NCBI GenBank assembly: GCA_009746045.1
Contig: RPFO01000288.1
Span: 1,478,911-1,542,910 of the forward strand
From: Mesostigma viride
Lineage: Eukaryota > Streptophyta > Mesostigmatophyceae > Mesostigmatales > Mesostigmataceae
DNA length: 64,000 nt
Direction: 5' to 3'
The notes under the pieces were generated by a model, which saw only the letters and a program-made list of their open reading frames with translations, did not search any database and was not told the DNA's origin. Numbering within the stretch: position 1 is the stretch's first letter; every line of letters begins with the position of its first letter. This document shows, one piece after another, positions 62,941 to 64,000 of the stretch. Both the position numbers and the translations under genes were made by a program.

Positions 62941-63643
62941 TGTAACGACTAAAAATGTTGTGTTTGCAACAGCCTCAGTATCAACATTAGCGTGAAAAGA
63001 TCTTTATACCTGGGTTGGAGTCGCGACAGATAACTTCACGTCCAGAGAAGCAATGAAGATGATTCTTCAACAGTTAAGGGAATGAGTCCCCACCCTTGTT
63101 AGACACAACAGACAAGTTATATCCAAGTCGACTATCTGTTGAAGTTATAGTTGACTTTTGGCAAGGGTTGTTTGATTGATGAAACAAGGAAACCCTTGAA
63201 TTACACCATAGCTTTAGCTCTCACGTACGCACACATGCACGGCCGCCCCAAACAGGATAAAAGTCATCGTGCACGCAGCATCCGTCTAACCCTAACCCGG
63301 AAGGACCAATCAAGAGTGAGGATCACTCAAGATAAGATCTTAGCCTCCGAATCCTCCACACAACACAAGGCCAGCGCATACGAAATCCCAATGACCTGGA
63401 ACCAAATCCCCCAGGTACAACGGTACTGCAGAGAATCTATGACTGGCTGAACAACACCATGCAAAGTACCCTACGTGGATCAGGCCACGACCAATGAGGG
63501 TAGAACAATAGATTCGACAGATCTCAGCAGGCCAAATATCCATCAGACGTCGAAGCCTCCTAACTTCTCAAATAATTGTCCTAAAGAACTCATAATAAGA
63601 TCCAACAGTAGGAAAACTTTGGATGTAACATTTGGTTGTTACA
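62941..63643 (-). repeat. 5' LTR
   Basis: 703 bp. The primer binding site lies immediately inside it. The promoter of the element must lie here. Confidence 0.95.
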
Positions 63644-63648
63644 TGCGG

Positions 63649-63719
63649 ACTGCGGAAGGCACCACCCCACCATTCCCCCTTCACCACGGGGTGTTGGCAA
63701 GGTTGTGTCCTGTCCCCAT
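63649..63719 (+). pseudogene. Older LINE reverse transcriptase fragment, 3' part
   Basis: Reads EGTTPPFPLHHGV and then, after a one-base shift, a GCVLSP-like segment, matching HGITPPCPLQTGVWQGCVLS of the LINEs at 47-52 kb. It continues the fragment at 53821-54219 on the other side of the LTR retrotransposon. Confidence 0.7.
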
Positions 63720-64000
63720 TGAATTGAATTGAATTGAATTGTAACATAACTCCCTTGGGAGTATATGTAGCACGAGCCCTTGACGAGCCACGAGCCACGA
63801 GCCACGAGGTAGCCATGGCTGTCGGAGCTCATAACTTTCACTTTTGAGCACCGAATTTAGCCGTGAATATCACTATCGCTTCGTCTTTCTAAGACGCACA
63901 TGCTGATATAATTTTCCGAATCTAAAACGCAATATATGACGAGCAAACGCCCGTTGACGCCACGCAGTTTGGCGGATGCGCTCGCCTTTGACAATGCGGC
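63718..64000. other. Right edge: simple repeats, no gene
   Basis: (GAATT)n at 63718-63741, then AACATAACTCCCTTGGGAG with TATATGTAGCAC (as at 24057), then three copies of GAGCCAC at 63784-63806. No gene seen. Confidence 0.6.

Larger units (their letters stand above)
54225..63643 (-). mobile_element. Ty3/gypsy chromovirus LTR retrotransposon
   Basis: A 9,419-bp element on the minus strand with 703-bp LTRs (TGTAAC...GTTACA) and a 5-bp duplication TGCGG (54220-54224 and 63644-63648). Gene order gag, protease, RT, RNase H, integrase, chromodomain identifies a chromovirus. An additional ORF follows pol. I count about 12 mostly transition differences between the two LTRs, so the insertion is not very recent. 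Frameshifts in gag and in RNase H make this copy defective. Confidence 0.95.

Overview
The window is nuclear DNA of a eukaryote, most likely a green alga. The only conserved host gene is an intron-rich gene for cytosolic ribosomal protein eS1 (RPS3A) of the plant/green-algal type. Plant-type TTTAGGG telomeric repeats also occur. Almost everything else is repeats or mobile DNA, much of it nested. The species cannot be fixed from the sequence alone.

Layout. 1-5.1 kb: four tandem-repeat blocks (49-bp minisatellite, 28-bp minisatellite, GGGA microsatellite, 29-30-bp minisatellite). 5.3-10.5 kb: an element with short inverted ends that fold into hairpins, a G-rich tandem repeat, a coiled-coil/acidic gene and a gene with HUH Rep motifs. 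10.5-19.4 kb: no recognisable host gene; a GGT tract, a LINE 3' part, a Penelope-like reverse transcriptase fragment and a further LINE fragment. 19455-23820: RPS3A with eight exons, including an 11-nt first coding exon.

24610-46523: an endogenous polinton-like virus (PLV) or virophage-like element with 1.25-kb terminal inverted repeats. It carries a major capsid protein, a penton-like protein, an A32/FtsK-type packaging ATPase, a tyrosine recombinase, a primase-SF3 helicase, a fibre/adhesin-like gene and several small or unknown genes. Structural genes lie on the minus strand; the ATPase, recombinase and replication genes lie on the plus strand. Its TIRs contain telomeric repeats, paired TATAGTGACC iterons and CCCACG palindromes. 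A 3.1-kb hAT-like transposon with an 8-bp target duplication, itself holding a LINE fragment, has split the fibre gene. Several other PLV genes need a single frameshift or contain a stop, so this copy is decaying or the assembly has homopolymer errors. The PLV sits in the (TTAA)n tail of a tiny truncated LINE that is itself inserted in another LINE gene.

47151-52524: two 5'-truncated copies of one APE-type LINE in convergent orientation, each with its own target duplication. 53.8-63.7 kb: an older LINE reverse transcriptase fragment split by a 9.4-kb Ty3/gypsy chromovirus. The chromovirus has 703-bp LTRs, an initiator-Met primer site, gag, pol with a chromodomain, and an extra ORF downstream of pol. 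The last 350 bp hold simple repeats.
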